A stretch of DNA of 64,000 nucleotides, taken from NCBI RefSeq assembly GCF_004569505.1, contig NZ_SPPK01000001.1:1-64000 (forward strand), written 5' to 3'. The first letter of the stretch is position 1, and each line of letters starts with the position of its first letter. Of the stretch, positions 51,319-59,109 are shown piece by piece. The notes beneath the pieces were generated by a model, which worked only from the letters and a program-made list of their open reading frames with translations, was not told the origin of the DNA and searched no databases. A program made the translations under genes and the position numbers. The stretch comes from Dysgonomonas mossii (GTDB taxonomy: Bacteria; Bacteroidota; Bacteroidia; Bacteroidales; Dysgonomonadaceae).

Positions 51319-53718
51319 ATGCAACAACAACGTATTTCTTTACGCCTGTTCGGTATAATGTTTTTGCTTATGGGCATTGTCATATCATTGTCAGCACAGC
51401 AAAAATCGGCTGTTATAAGTGGTCGGGTATTTACTTCTGATGGAAAACCAGCTTCTAACGTTAGTATAACGATAGAAGAATTACATAGGAGCGATATGTC
51501 GAATTCTCAAGGATTCTATAAGATATCAGGCGTTCATGCCGGACGTTACACGCTCTTGTTCTCATCTGTGGGACTGCAATTGTCTAAAGTAGAAGTCGCT
51601 TTAGAGTCAGGCAAAGACCTACAGGTTCAGGATGTTTTCTTGAACGAAACGACCGAAAATCTGCAAGAGATAGAAATTATAGCAACCAAGAAAAACCCAT
51701 TTGCTGAAAAAATAAGTGCATCGGTTGCTAAACTACCACTTGCCGACTTAGAAAATCCACAGGTATATAATACAATCAACAAGACGGTTATTAAAGAACA
51801 AGTCGTTACAAGCCTCAATACAGCATTGAAAAATGCAACAGGTATAACCCGTCTGTGGGAAAGTACCGGACGTGCAGGCGATGGTGCGGAATATTACACC
51901 ATGCGTGGATTTTCTTTGCAACCTACCATTGTGAATGGTGTGGCTAACATCAGCAACGGAGCTTTGGATCCTGCGAATGTAGAAAATATAGAAGTGGTAA
52001 AAGGTCCTTCGGGAACACTTTACGGTGGAAACCTTATTTATTATGGTGGTCTGATCAATGTTGTTACCAAGAAACCGTACGATACTTTTGGCGGAGAGTT
52101 TGGTTACATTACAGGTAGTTATGGGCTAAATAGAGTAACAGCGGATGTAAATACCCCGTTGAGCGACAAAGCCAGTATGAGAATCAATGGAGCTTACCAT
52201 TATGAAAATACATTTCAAGATAATGGTTATTCAAAATCATTTTTTATAGCTCCTAGCTTTAAGTTTAAGGCTTCAGATCGCTTAACTTTCTTTATTAATA
52301 CGGAATATAAATCGTTGGAGAGAACAACTGCTCCTATGATTTTCTTATACCGCTCTGCTCCCGTTACCTTCTCAAATATTGATTTGTTTGAAAAGAACTA
52401 TAAAAAGTCATATACAAGTAATCGCCTTGCTGTCAATAATCCGACCTACGGTATGCAAGCTCAGGCTTTGTATAAAATCAATGAGAACTGGAACTCGCAG
52501 ACTATTGTGGCCGCCAGCAATACAAAATCTGACGGATATTATCAATATTTATGGGACAATGTAAATGGTAGCGATTTTACACGCTACATCTCCAGATTAA
52601 ATTCTTCTACCGATGCTATAAATGTTCAGCAAAACTTTACAGGAGATCATAAATTTGGTAACATGCGTAACAGAGTTGTTTTCGGTGTAGATTATTTACA
52701 GAAAGAATATCAGGATAATGGTTATGCTTGGGTTGCAAACGGAGTTGTGTCGCTTGCCAATCAGACAGATACAGGCGTGCTTACCGCTACAGGAGTGGAT
52801 GCTCTCTTATCTGCTGATCCGGGAAGTGTATCCAATTCTACCGTTAAGATTTGGAGTACCTATTTGTCTGATGTTGTCAACTTTATTCCTCAACTGTCTG
52901 CATTAGTAGGACTTCGCTTGGATAACTATTCAGCATCAACTTCGTGGAATGCTAAAGAGGTGAAAAATCAGGTGACTTTCTCTCAAAAATTAGGTCTTGT
53001 TTACCAGCCAATTTTGCAACATCTTTCTTTGTTTGCTAATTATATGAATGGCTTTCAAAATCTTGAACCTGTAACGCAGCACGATGGTTCGGGTAATACT
53101 TCTATGAAGATCTTGAAACCTGAGAAAGCGAATCAGTGGGAAGTGGGTGTGAAAAGCAACTTGTATGGCGATAGAGTTTCGTTGACTGTGAGCTACTATG
53201 ATATCAAAGTTTCTAACAAGACGATGGCTGATCCGGCGAATGTGTTGAATGTAATTCAAGGCGGAGTGGTAAAGAGCAGAGGGGTAGAGGTTAGCCTTAT
53301 TGCCAATCCTGTTGTAGGATTGAATATGATTGCGGGTTATAGCCACAATTACAATAAGATAACAAAGGATGCTGCCGATGGTGATTATATCGGTTTAAGA
53401 TCGGAAGAGTCAGGTCCGGCAAACTTGTTTAATGCATGGGTAAGCTACAAATTGACTACAGGTTCATTGAAAGGGTGGGGAGTAGGCGCAGGTGCTAACT
53501 ACGCATCAGAATATAAAACACTCAACAGACACTCAACCGGTAGTTTCACTTTGCCAAGTTATACTATTTTCAATGCATTGATCTCTTATAATGGAGATAA
53601 CTATACCATCAGTTTGAAAGGGGATAACCTCGCCAATAAAAAATATTACGGAGGATGGAGTACAGTTACACCGCAGAAATTGCGTACCATATCTCTTGCA
53701 TTGAATTATAGATTCTAA
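51319..53718 (+). CDS. TonB-dependent siderophore receptor
   Basis: A 799-residue outer-membrane receptor. Signal peptide (..SLSAQ), a carboxypeptidase-like regulatory beta domain (about 30-105: SGRVFTSDGKPASNVSITIEE), the plug (about 140-260, with NATGITRLWESTGRAGDGAEYYTMRGF and VEVVKGPSG-like IEVVKGPSGTLYGGN), then the 22-strand barrel ending in aromatic Phe (ALNYRF). The plug resembles FhuA/FecA/FpvA-type ferric siderophore receptors. Followed by a PepSY membrane protein, a typical iron-uptake partner. Confidence 0.9.
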   Translation: MQQQRISLRLFGIMFLLMGIVISLSAQQKSAVISGRVFTSDGKPASNVSITIEELHRSDMSNSQGFYKISGVHAGRYTLLFSSVGLQLSKVEVALESGKDLQVQDVFLNETTENLQEIEIIATKKNPFAEKISASVAKLPLADLENPQVYNTINKTVIKEQVVTSLNTALKNATGITRLWESTGRAGDGAEYYTMRGFSLQPTIVNGVANISNGALDPANVENIEVVKGPSGTLYGGNLIYYGGLINVVTKKPYDTFGGEFGYITGSYGLNRVTADVNTPLSDKASMRINGAYHYENTFQDNGYSKSFFIAPSFKFKASDRLTFFINTEYKSLERTTAPMIFLYRSAPVTFSNIDLFEKNYKKSYTSNRLAVNNPTYGMQAQALYKINENWNSQTIVAASNTKSDGYYQYLWDNVNGSDFTRYISRLNSSTDAINVQQNFTGDHKFGNMRNRVVFGVDYLQKEYQDNGYAWVANGVVSLANQTDTGVLTATGVDALLSADPGSVSNSTVKIWSTYLSDVVNFIPQLSALVGLRLDNYSASTSWNAKEVKNQVTFSQKLGLVYQPILQHLSLFANYMNGFQNLEPVTQHDGSGNTSMKILKPEKANQWEVGVKSNLYGDRVSLTVSYYDIKVSNKTMADPANVLNVIQGGVVKSRGVEVSLIANPVVGLNMIAGYSHNYNKITKDAADGDYIGLRSEESGPANLFNAWVSYKLTTGSLKGWGVGAGANYASEYKTLNRHSTGSFTLPSYTIFNALISYNGDNYTISLKGDNLANKKYYGGWSTVTPQKLRTISLALNYRF

Positions 53719-53726
53719 GAAATAAT

Positions 53727-53781
53727 GAGGTTGTCCCAAAAGTAATATTTTAATAATCAAAATTACTTTTGGGATATCCTC
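53727..53781 (+). terminator. Terminator-like hairpin between receptor and PepSY genes
   Basis: A 20-position stem with one mismatch (53727-53746 with 53762-53781) followed by TTTAAATTTTC. It lies inside the presumed receptor-PepSY transcript and could reduce expression of the second gene. Confidence 0.7.
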
Positions 53782-53810
53782 TTTAAATTTTCTAATTAAA
53801 AAAAACTCTC

Positions 53811-54977
53811 ATGACATTCAAAAAGATAGCTTATCAACTGCATCTTTACCTGGGGCTTATCTCCGGGCTTATTTTTTTTATTGTATGCCTGACGGGAGCT
53901 ATTTGGGCATTAAAGCTGAATGGATGGGTAGATCAGGAGAAACTGCCCGAAGTATCGCAAGGCAAACATACGACAGTTGTTTCGCCCTCATCGGTAATAG
54001 AAGTTGCCAAGAAAGAGTTTAAAGATAAAACGCCTGATTATATAGAGTATTCGGAAGATGCGCCAATTAAAGCAACTTTTCGTGGACAAGGTTATAATTA
54101 TTCGCTGCAAATGGATCCTTATACTGGTAAAGTGATATCGGTAAAAGGAGCTGAAGGTTCTTCGGGTTACGACTTTTGGGATTTCATTGGGATGGGACAC
54201 TTTTCACTTTGGCTTCCTTATAGTATAGGGCAACCCATTGTAGGGTATTCTACATTGGTTTTTGTGATTGTAATAATCACAGGACTTATCCTTTGGATTC
54301 CGAAAAGTAAAAAAGCCCTTAAATACAGTCTCTGGTTCAGATGGAAGAAGAAAACCAAAATGTATAAGAAAGTGTACGATTTGCACAATATTCTTGGTTT
54401 TTATGCCGCTTTTATACTTCTTATCATAAGCCTTACGGGTATGGTGTGGGCACTGGAATGGTGGTCGCAGGGTGTATATAAGGTTACTTCGGGTGGCAGG
54501 GTGATGCCTGAATGGAGAATGGCACAATCCGATACGTTGCATGTTGATACTCCGGCTAAAGATATTTATCTGGGAATTGATTCATTGTTTTCGGATCTGT
54601 CGCAAAAAGCTCCCACTGCTCAGGCTTTTTCGATATATTTACCCAATGTAGAAGATAAGGCTTCAGCCATTATGATAACCGTATTCCCCGACAAGAAACT
54701 GTATTACAATGTAGATAGGTACTCGTTTGATAAATATAGCTTTAAGCAGGTTGAGGTTGATCATCCGTATCAGGGTAAATATGAAAACAAAGATTTTGCG
54801 GACAAGCTACGCCGTATGAATTATGATATTCATATCGGAGCCATAGGCGGTACAGCGGGTAGATTATTGGTATTTCTTTCTACTCTATTTGGTATGAGCC
54901 TGCCGTTGACAGGATTATATCTTTACATCAGAAAGAGGAAGAAAACGAAGGAGAAAAAGAGTAATATTGCTGAATAA
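53811..54977 (+). CDS. PepSY-associated membrane protein, iron-regulated type
   Basis: A 388-residue protein of the PepSY_TM family. Four main helices: about 10-33 (HLYLGLISGLIFFIVCLTGAIWAL), about 141-165, about 192-215 (HNILGFYAAFILLIISLTGMVWALEWW) and about 346-372. Paired HxxxG-like helices suggest a reductase or haem-type role. Homologues sit next to siderophore receptors and are proposed ferric-siderophore reductases; this is inferred from context. Its 3' end overlaps the converging C45 gene by 50 bases. Confidence 0.85.
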   Translation: MTFKKIAYQLHLYLGLISGLIFFIVCLTGAIWALKLNGWVDQEKLPEVSQGKHTTVVSPSSVIEVAKKEFKDKTPDYIEYSEDAPIKATFRGQGYNYSLQMDPYTGKVISVKGAEGSSGYDFWDFIGMGHFSLWLPYSIGQPIVGYSTLVFVIVIITGLILWIPKSKKALKYSLWFRWKKKTKMYKKVYDLHNILGFYAAFILLIISLTGMVWALEWWSQGVYKVTSGGRVMPEWRMAQSDTLHVDTPAKDIYLGIDSLFSDLSQKAPTAQAFSIYLPNVEDKASAIMITVFPDKKLYYNVDRYSFDKYSFKQVEVDHPYQGKYENKDFADKLRRMNYDIHIGAIGGTAGRLLVFLSTLFGMSLPLTGLYLYIRKRKKTKEKKSNIAE

Positions 54978-56151
54978 GATTATCTACCCACTTGCAAAAC
55001 TCTTTTAGTTCAGCCGGATTATAGCCATCCTTTCGCCAATGGTTTAATAGAGAATCGGATTTGTTTAATATCTGATTTTCTATAGGTTTTATCTTTTGCA
55101 GAATGCCGTTGCCATCAGCGGTAATGAGTGCTGCTAGATTGATATAGTCATTGCCTTCTCCTCTGTCTATGGGGAAGAGTTGTTTCTTTAGTTTCAGAGA
55201 CCAATCGCATAGCTTTGCATTTCCTGTTTCATCAGCAAGCATTGTGGATGGGTACCAATTGTCTTTGTTGAGCCATACGGGTACAACCACTGTGGTAAGT
55301 GGTGAACCTAATATCGTCCACATAGTGGTAAGCGAAGCGGGTTCAGCTTTTTTTACGCCTTGCACAACGATAACCGAAGAGGTAGAGTAGCGGGGTATAT
55401 AGTCTCTGAATGCTGCAAAAACAGTCTTTGAAGTGTCTTGAGGCATTATGTCATATAAGTTTGTCCCGGTCAGTCCGTGTGTGAGATGACGTGAAACATC
55501 CTGTAACAAGAAGCGGTAAGAAAGTGAGCCTGATAAAGCAGCATTGTAAAATAACGGTTCGGCAGCCTGATAGCGGCTCAAACCCTTATCTCTGGCTCTA
55601 TCTCCCGAAAAAGAATAATTGGTGCGTATAATATATCCCATAGGAGCTATGGAAGGATCATTTGCATCGTATTTCTTGAAGGTATAATCGCCTGTTTCGT
55701 AATAGGCAGCTCCTCCTTGTGCGTCGATCACCCCGAAGTTTGCATTTACATAAAGAGGCTTCGGTAATGTTTCCAGCATTTTTTCGAAATCGGCGAGCGT
55801 TGCACATTGTTGCAGAGCCATTTTTATGATAATCCCTTCACGTTCCTCAGGTCCTACTTCCTTCTCATTCAGGTTGTACGATGCTGAATTCATTATGGCA
55901 AAGCCTGTAGAGTTGTAGCCTCCCCATACTTCTTTGCCTGTCTTATCTGTACTGTTTACAATACCAATGTAATTATACTTACCATCGCTAAAAGCCATTA
56001 GTTTATTCTGTAAGGCACTTGTATCCCTGTGTTTGTAGAGCAAGGGGCGTCCGTCGATAGTTCCTTTACCTGATATAATAGCAGTGGTACATGCTATGGC
56101 GTGACCAGAAAGGACGAATAGCAAAAGATAAATAAAATATAGGCGTTTCAT
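54928..56151 (-). CDS. C45-type Ntn hydrolase, secreted
   Basis: A 407-residue protein with a signal peptide whose cleavage (..GHAIA/CTTAI) would expose Cys21 as N-terminal nucleophile. ISGKGTIDGRPLLYKHRDTS and WGGYNSTGFAIMNSASYNL match acyl-CoA:6-APA/C45 and carcinine-hydrolase-like Ntn amidases. Substrate unknown. The Ser/Phe-rich C-terminal tail (YYSFSPSFSSSF) is encoded opposite the Lys-rich tail of the PepSY gene, so it may be an accidental extension. A second Ntn hydrolase besides the one at 4.6 kb. Confidence 0.8.
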   Translation of the reverse strand: MKRLYFIYLLLFVLSGHAIACTTAIISGKGTIDGRPLLYKHRDTSALQNKLMAFSDGKYNYIGIVNSTDKTGKEVWGGYNSTGFAIMNSASYNLNEKEVGPEEREGIIIKMALQQCATLADFEKMLETLPKPLYVNANFGVIDAQGGAAYYETGDYTFKKYDANDPSIAPMGYIIRTNYSFSGDRARDKGLSRYQAAEPLFYNAALSGSLSYRFLLQDVSRHLTHGLTGTNLYDIMPQDTSKTVFAAFRDYIPRYSTSSVIVVQGVKKAEPASLTTMWTILGSPLTTVVVPVWLNKDNWYPSTMLADETGNAKLCDWSLKLKKQLFPIDRGEGNDYINLAALITADGNGILQKIKPIENQILNKSDSLLNHWRKDGYNPAELKEFCKWVDNLIQQYYSFSPSFSSSF

Positions 56152-56187
56152 AGTAACTGATTTTAAGACAGATAAAAGTAATATATT

Positions 56188-56943
56188 TTATTCTATATAT
56201 ATCATCTTTTTTGTCATACCTCCGTCAACTACAATATTTTGTCCATTAATAAAATCATTCGCCGGATCGCAAAGGAACAGGCAAGTGCGAGCTATATCTT
56301 CGGGTTTGCCCACTCTGCCCGAAGGGTGCTGCTTATGGTCTTCGGGACGTAAATCGCCATAATGCCCTGTGTCTATCCAGCCCGGACTGATACAGTTCAC
56401 CGTTATATTATATTCACTAAGGGAAATAGCTAAAGCGTGAGTAAGCGATACGATTGCTCCTTTAGATGCCGCATAGGCTTCGGAATTCGGTTCGCTCATC
56501 AGGTAGCGGGTAGATGCCATGTTGATTATTCGCCCGTAGGTGTTTAATTCTTTATTTAGTGAGCGGTGTTTTGCTAATGATTTGGCTAATATGAATATAG
56601 GACGTAGGTTGATGTTCAGAACTTTGTCGAAGTCTTCTACTGACACATCGAGTATCGATCCGAAATTGCTAACTCCTACATTATTGATAATGATATCTAT
56701 ATTTCCTTTCTGGGAGATAATAGTATGAATAAGGTCACTCAAAGCTCTTGCATCGGAAACATCAAGTTGGGCGAATGAGCATTTATAGCTTTTCATCTCT
56801 TCGCTTAGTCGCTTTCCTGCCTCTTCATCCATATCGCAAAAAGTAACATCTGCTCCTTCTTCGCAAAAAGCTTTTACTATGCTTCTGCCAATACCATTGG
56901 CTCCGCCTGTGACAAATACTATCTTGTTTTGCAAACTCTCCAT
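56188..56943 (-). CDS. Short-chain dehydrogenase/reductase
   Basis: A 251-residue classical SDR. Cofactor loop VTGGANGIGRS (about 11-21), DVSDA, NNVGVSNFG, catalytic Ser-Tyr-Lys in NMASTRYLMSE..YAASKGA, and ISPGWIDTG. The acidic residue after beta-2 (TFCDMDEEAG) favours NAD over NADP. Substrate unknown. Lies 11 bases after lipB on the same strand, so may share its transcript. Confidence 0.87.
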   Translation of the reverse strand: MESLQNKIVFVTGGANGIGRSIVKAFCEEGADVTFCDMDEEAGKRLSEEMKSYKCSFAQLDVSDARALSDLIHTIISQKGNIDIIINNVGVSNFGSILDVSVEDFDKVLNINLRPIFILAKSLAKHRSLNKELNTYGRIINMASTRYLMSEPNSEAYAASKGAIVSLTHALAISLSEYNITVNCISPGWIDTGHYGDLRPEDHKQHPSGRVGKPEDIARTCLFLCDPANDFINGQNIVVDGGMTKKMIYIE

Positions 56944-56954
56944 AATTATTGTGC

Positions 56955-57617
56955 TTATTTGGGGATGAATACCTCTTCAAATAATATTTTCATTCTGCTT
57001 TTTACTTCTTCCATATCTACCTTATGCCCAAGCTCTTTTTCAAGCGATGTTACGCCTTTGTCAACAAAGCCACAAGGATTGATAAGTGAGAAATAAGATA
57101 AATCTGTATTTATGTTGAATGCAAATCCGTGCATTGTCACAAAGCGGCTACTACGCACACCTATCGCCGCAATCTTTCGTGTGCGAGCAGGGACTGTTGT
57201 ATCTATCCATACACCTGCTGCACCTTCGAGTCTTTCGGCTTTGATATTGTAAGACGCCAAAAAACGAATTATAATTTCTTCTAGGTTAAAGATATATTGC
57301 CTCAGTCCGATGTCGTATGATTCCAAATCGAAGATAGGATAACCTACAAGTTGTCCCGGACCGTGATATGTAATATCTCCTCCACGATCTATTTGGAAAA
57401 GTGATACTCCTTTTTCTTTTAGAAAATTTTCCTGAAACAGAAGGTTTTCATGTTTACCATGTTTGCCAATTGTTATAACATGTGGGTGCTCGCAAAACAA
57501 GAGGTAGTTTTCGGGCTGTTCCCCTTTCTCCTTAAGGGATAGAGCTTCTGCGAATAACTCTTGCTGGTATTTCCATGCATGCCCGTATTCTATATTTTCT
57601 AGATCTTTGTATATCAT
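56955..57617 (-). CDS. lipB: Octanoyltransferase LipB
   Basis: A 220-residue lipoyl(octanoyl) transferase. RGGDITYHGPGQLVGYPIF (about 80-98), lysine region ARTRKIAAIGVRSSRFVTMHGFAFNI and catalytic Cys in INPCGFVDKGVTSL (about 183) are intact. It moves octanoate from ACP to lipoyl domains. Sits between ruvC and the SDR gene with short gaps. Confidence 0.94.
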   Translation of the reverse strand: MIYKDLENIEYGHAWKYQQELFAEALSLKEKGEQPENYLLFCEHPHVITIGKHGKHENLLFQENFLKEKGVSLFQIDRGGDITYHGPGQLVGYPIFDLESYDIGLRQYIFNLEEIIIRFLASYNIKAERLEGAAGVWIDTTVPARTRKIAAIGVRSSRFVTMHGFAFNINTDLSYFSLINPCGFVDKGVTSLEKELGHKVDMEEVKSRMKILFEEVFIPK

Positions 57618-57630
57618 TGTGTTTGCTTAT

Positions 57631-58191
57631 TTATTTAACTTTTCCCGGATTTTTATTTATAAAATCTTTCCAACTTGTAAATTTCTTTTCTTGTGTAGGG
57701 TTGTTTGTTTGGAAATAATGGCAAACTGCAGCGGCTAAACCATCGGTAGCATCCATCTGAGTTGGCATATTATTGTCGGGTATATGGAGGAAATGTTGTA
57801 ACATATAGGCAACTTGTTCTTTAGCTGCACGTCCATTTCCGGTAATTGACATTTTTATTTTCAATGGGGCGTATTCAAAAATGGGAATGTCCCGCGATAA
57901 TGCAGCTGCCATGGCTACTCCCTGTGCTCTACCCAGCTTGAGCATACTTTGTACATTCTTTCCAAAGAAAGGAGCTTCGATGGCTAGTTCATCGGGTAGG
58001 AATTCATCAATCAGCCCAATTATCCGTTCAAAAATCCGTCGGAGTTTCAGATAATGGTCGTCATACTTACTGAGTTGTAGTACCCCCATTGCTAATAGTT
58101 CGGGCTTGTTATTCACTACACGCAAGATACCGTATCCCATTACTTGTGTGCCGGGGTCGATACCCAATATTATTCGTTCTTTTTGTATCAT
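57631..58191 (-). CDS. ruvC: Holliday junction resolvase RuvC
   Basis: A 186-residue RuvC. Catalytic acids in [13 protein letters not shown] (Asp about 11), [12 protein letters not shown] (Glu about 72) and [17 protein letters not shown] (two Asp about 145-148). Resolves Holliday junctions with RuvAB. Starts one base after the DUF4286 gene ends. Confidence 0.96.
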   Translation of the reverse strand: MIQKERIILGIDPGTQVMGYGILRVVNNKPELLAMGVLQLSKYDDHYLKLRRIFERIIGLIDEFLPDELAIEAPFFGKNVQSMLKLGRAQGVAMAAALSRDIPIFEYAPLKIKMSITGNGRAAKEQVAYMLQHFLHIPDNNMPTQMDATDGLAAAVCHYFQTNNPTQEKKFTSWKDFINKNPGKVK

Positions 58192-58192
58192 A

Positions 58193-58501
58193 CTACAAGC
58201 TTATTTCTTCCAATAATGTAACAAACCCCAAAGCCTTATTTCCAAACAGAGAGGTTAGCTCTTTCTGGAGGGCTTCGCCTTCTGTAGCATACCAGTGATT
58301 GAGCGTATCTACATTCTTCACCTTGAACTGTAATGAATAGCTGGTTCCACTTTCCTCATGCTGTGCGTGGATACGTGCGAAACGAGGTTCGTGTAAGAAA
58401 CCGCTATTCGTTGCTTTGATTATGTAAACATCTTTGATAAAACGGATATAATCGTTGCAGACTTCGTCTTCTACATGAAATGTAGTATTGAAAATGATCA
58501 T
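58193..58501 (-). CDS. DUF4286-like small protein
   Basis: A 102-residue soluble protein beginning [27 protein letters not shown], with a ferredoxin-like alpha-beta pattern. This matches the DUF4286 family of Bacteroidota (from memory), which is often next to ruvC. Function unknown. Cytoplasmic; one base before ruvC, so co-transcribed. Confidence 0.8.
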   Translation of the reverse strand: MIIFNTTFHVEDEVCNDYIRFIKDVYIIKATNSGFLHEPRFARIHAQHEESGTSYSLQFKVKNVDTLNHWYATEGEALQKELTSLFGNKALGFVTLLEEISL

Positions 58502-58632
58502 TTGTCAGTGTTTTTTTCTAAACAAAAATACGAAAAGTTTATGGTTTTTTCTTCAAGAATGAAACAAGCTGTTCTTGCTTATGGAATTTTATAGATTTAG
58601 ATATCTATTAGAGAAAGATAATTATTGCGATT

Positions 58633-59013
58633 ATGAGAAGTATGTTTTTTTACTTATTTTTTTATATTGCTATTATTTGTAATGCACAGACTAACGGGAA
58701 CGTTTTAATTACAACAGAACCAATGCCGACATATCCGGGTGGAGAAAGTGCTTTATATTCTTTTATCGAAAAGAACTTGGAATATCCCAAATCTGTTCAA
58801 AAACAAGGAATAGAGGGACAGGTCGTTGTACAATTCAATATTGCGCCTAATGGGGAAGTCGTGAATGTGAGAATAAAAGAGGGTTTAGAGTCTTCGTGTG
58901 ATAGCGCTGTTGTAAGAATGGTAAAAATGATGCCTAAATGGATTCCGGTAAATAAGAATAGGCTCTCGGATGAATTTACTTTACCTGTCATTTTTAAATT
59001 AAAGTCAGAATAG
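58633..59013 (+). CDS. Secreted stand-alone TonB C-terminal domain protein
   Basis: A 126-residue protein consisting of a signal peptide (..IAIICNAQ) and a TonB C-terminal domain (MPTYPGGESALYSFIEKNLEYPKSVQKQGIEGQVVVQFNIAPNGEVVNVRIKEG). It lacks the membrane anchor and Pro-rich linker of an energy transducer, so it may bind periplasmic partners instead. A Met at 58642 is an alternative start. Monocistronic. Confidence 0.8.
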   Translation: MRSMFFYLFFYIAIICNAQTNGNVLITTEPMPTYPGGESALYSFIEKNLEYPKSVQKQGIEGQVVVQFNIAPNGEVVNVRIKEGLESSCDSAVVRMVKMMPKWIPVNKNRLSDEFTLPVIFKLKSE

Positions 59014-59050
59014 GCATATTAATATTGTTAGTAAATGATTTCTTTAAATT

Positions 59051-59090
59051 AAAGAGGTTGTCCTGAACCAATTTTCAGAACAACCTCTTT
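59051..59090. terminator. Bidirectional terminator between TonB-domain gene and GH3
   Basis: Stem 59051-59067 with 59074-59090 (one mismatch, 6-nt loop), T-rich on both sides, between converging genes. It shares the GAGGTTGTCC core with the hairpin at 53727, which may be a frequent terminator type in this genome. Confidence 0.82.
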
Positions 59091-59109
59091 GAATATTTAT
59101 ATAAGTTAA

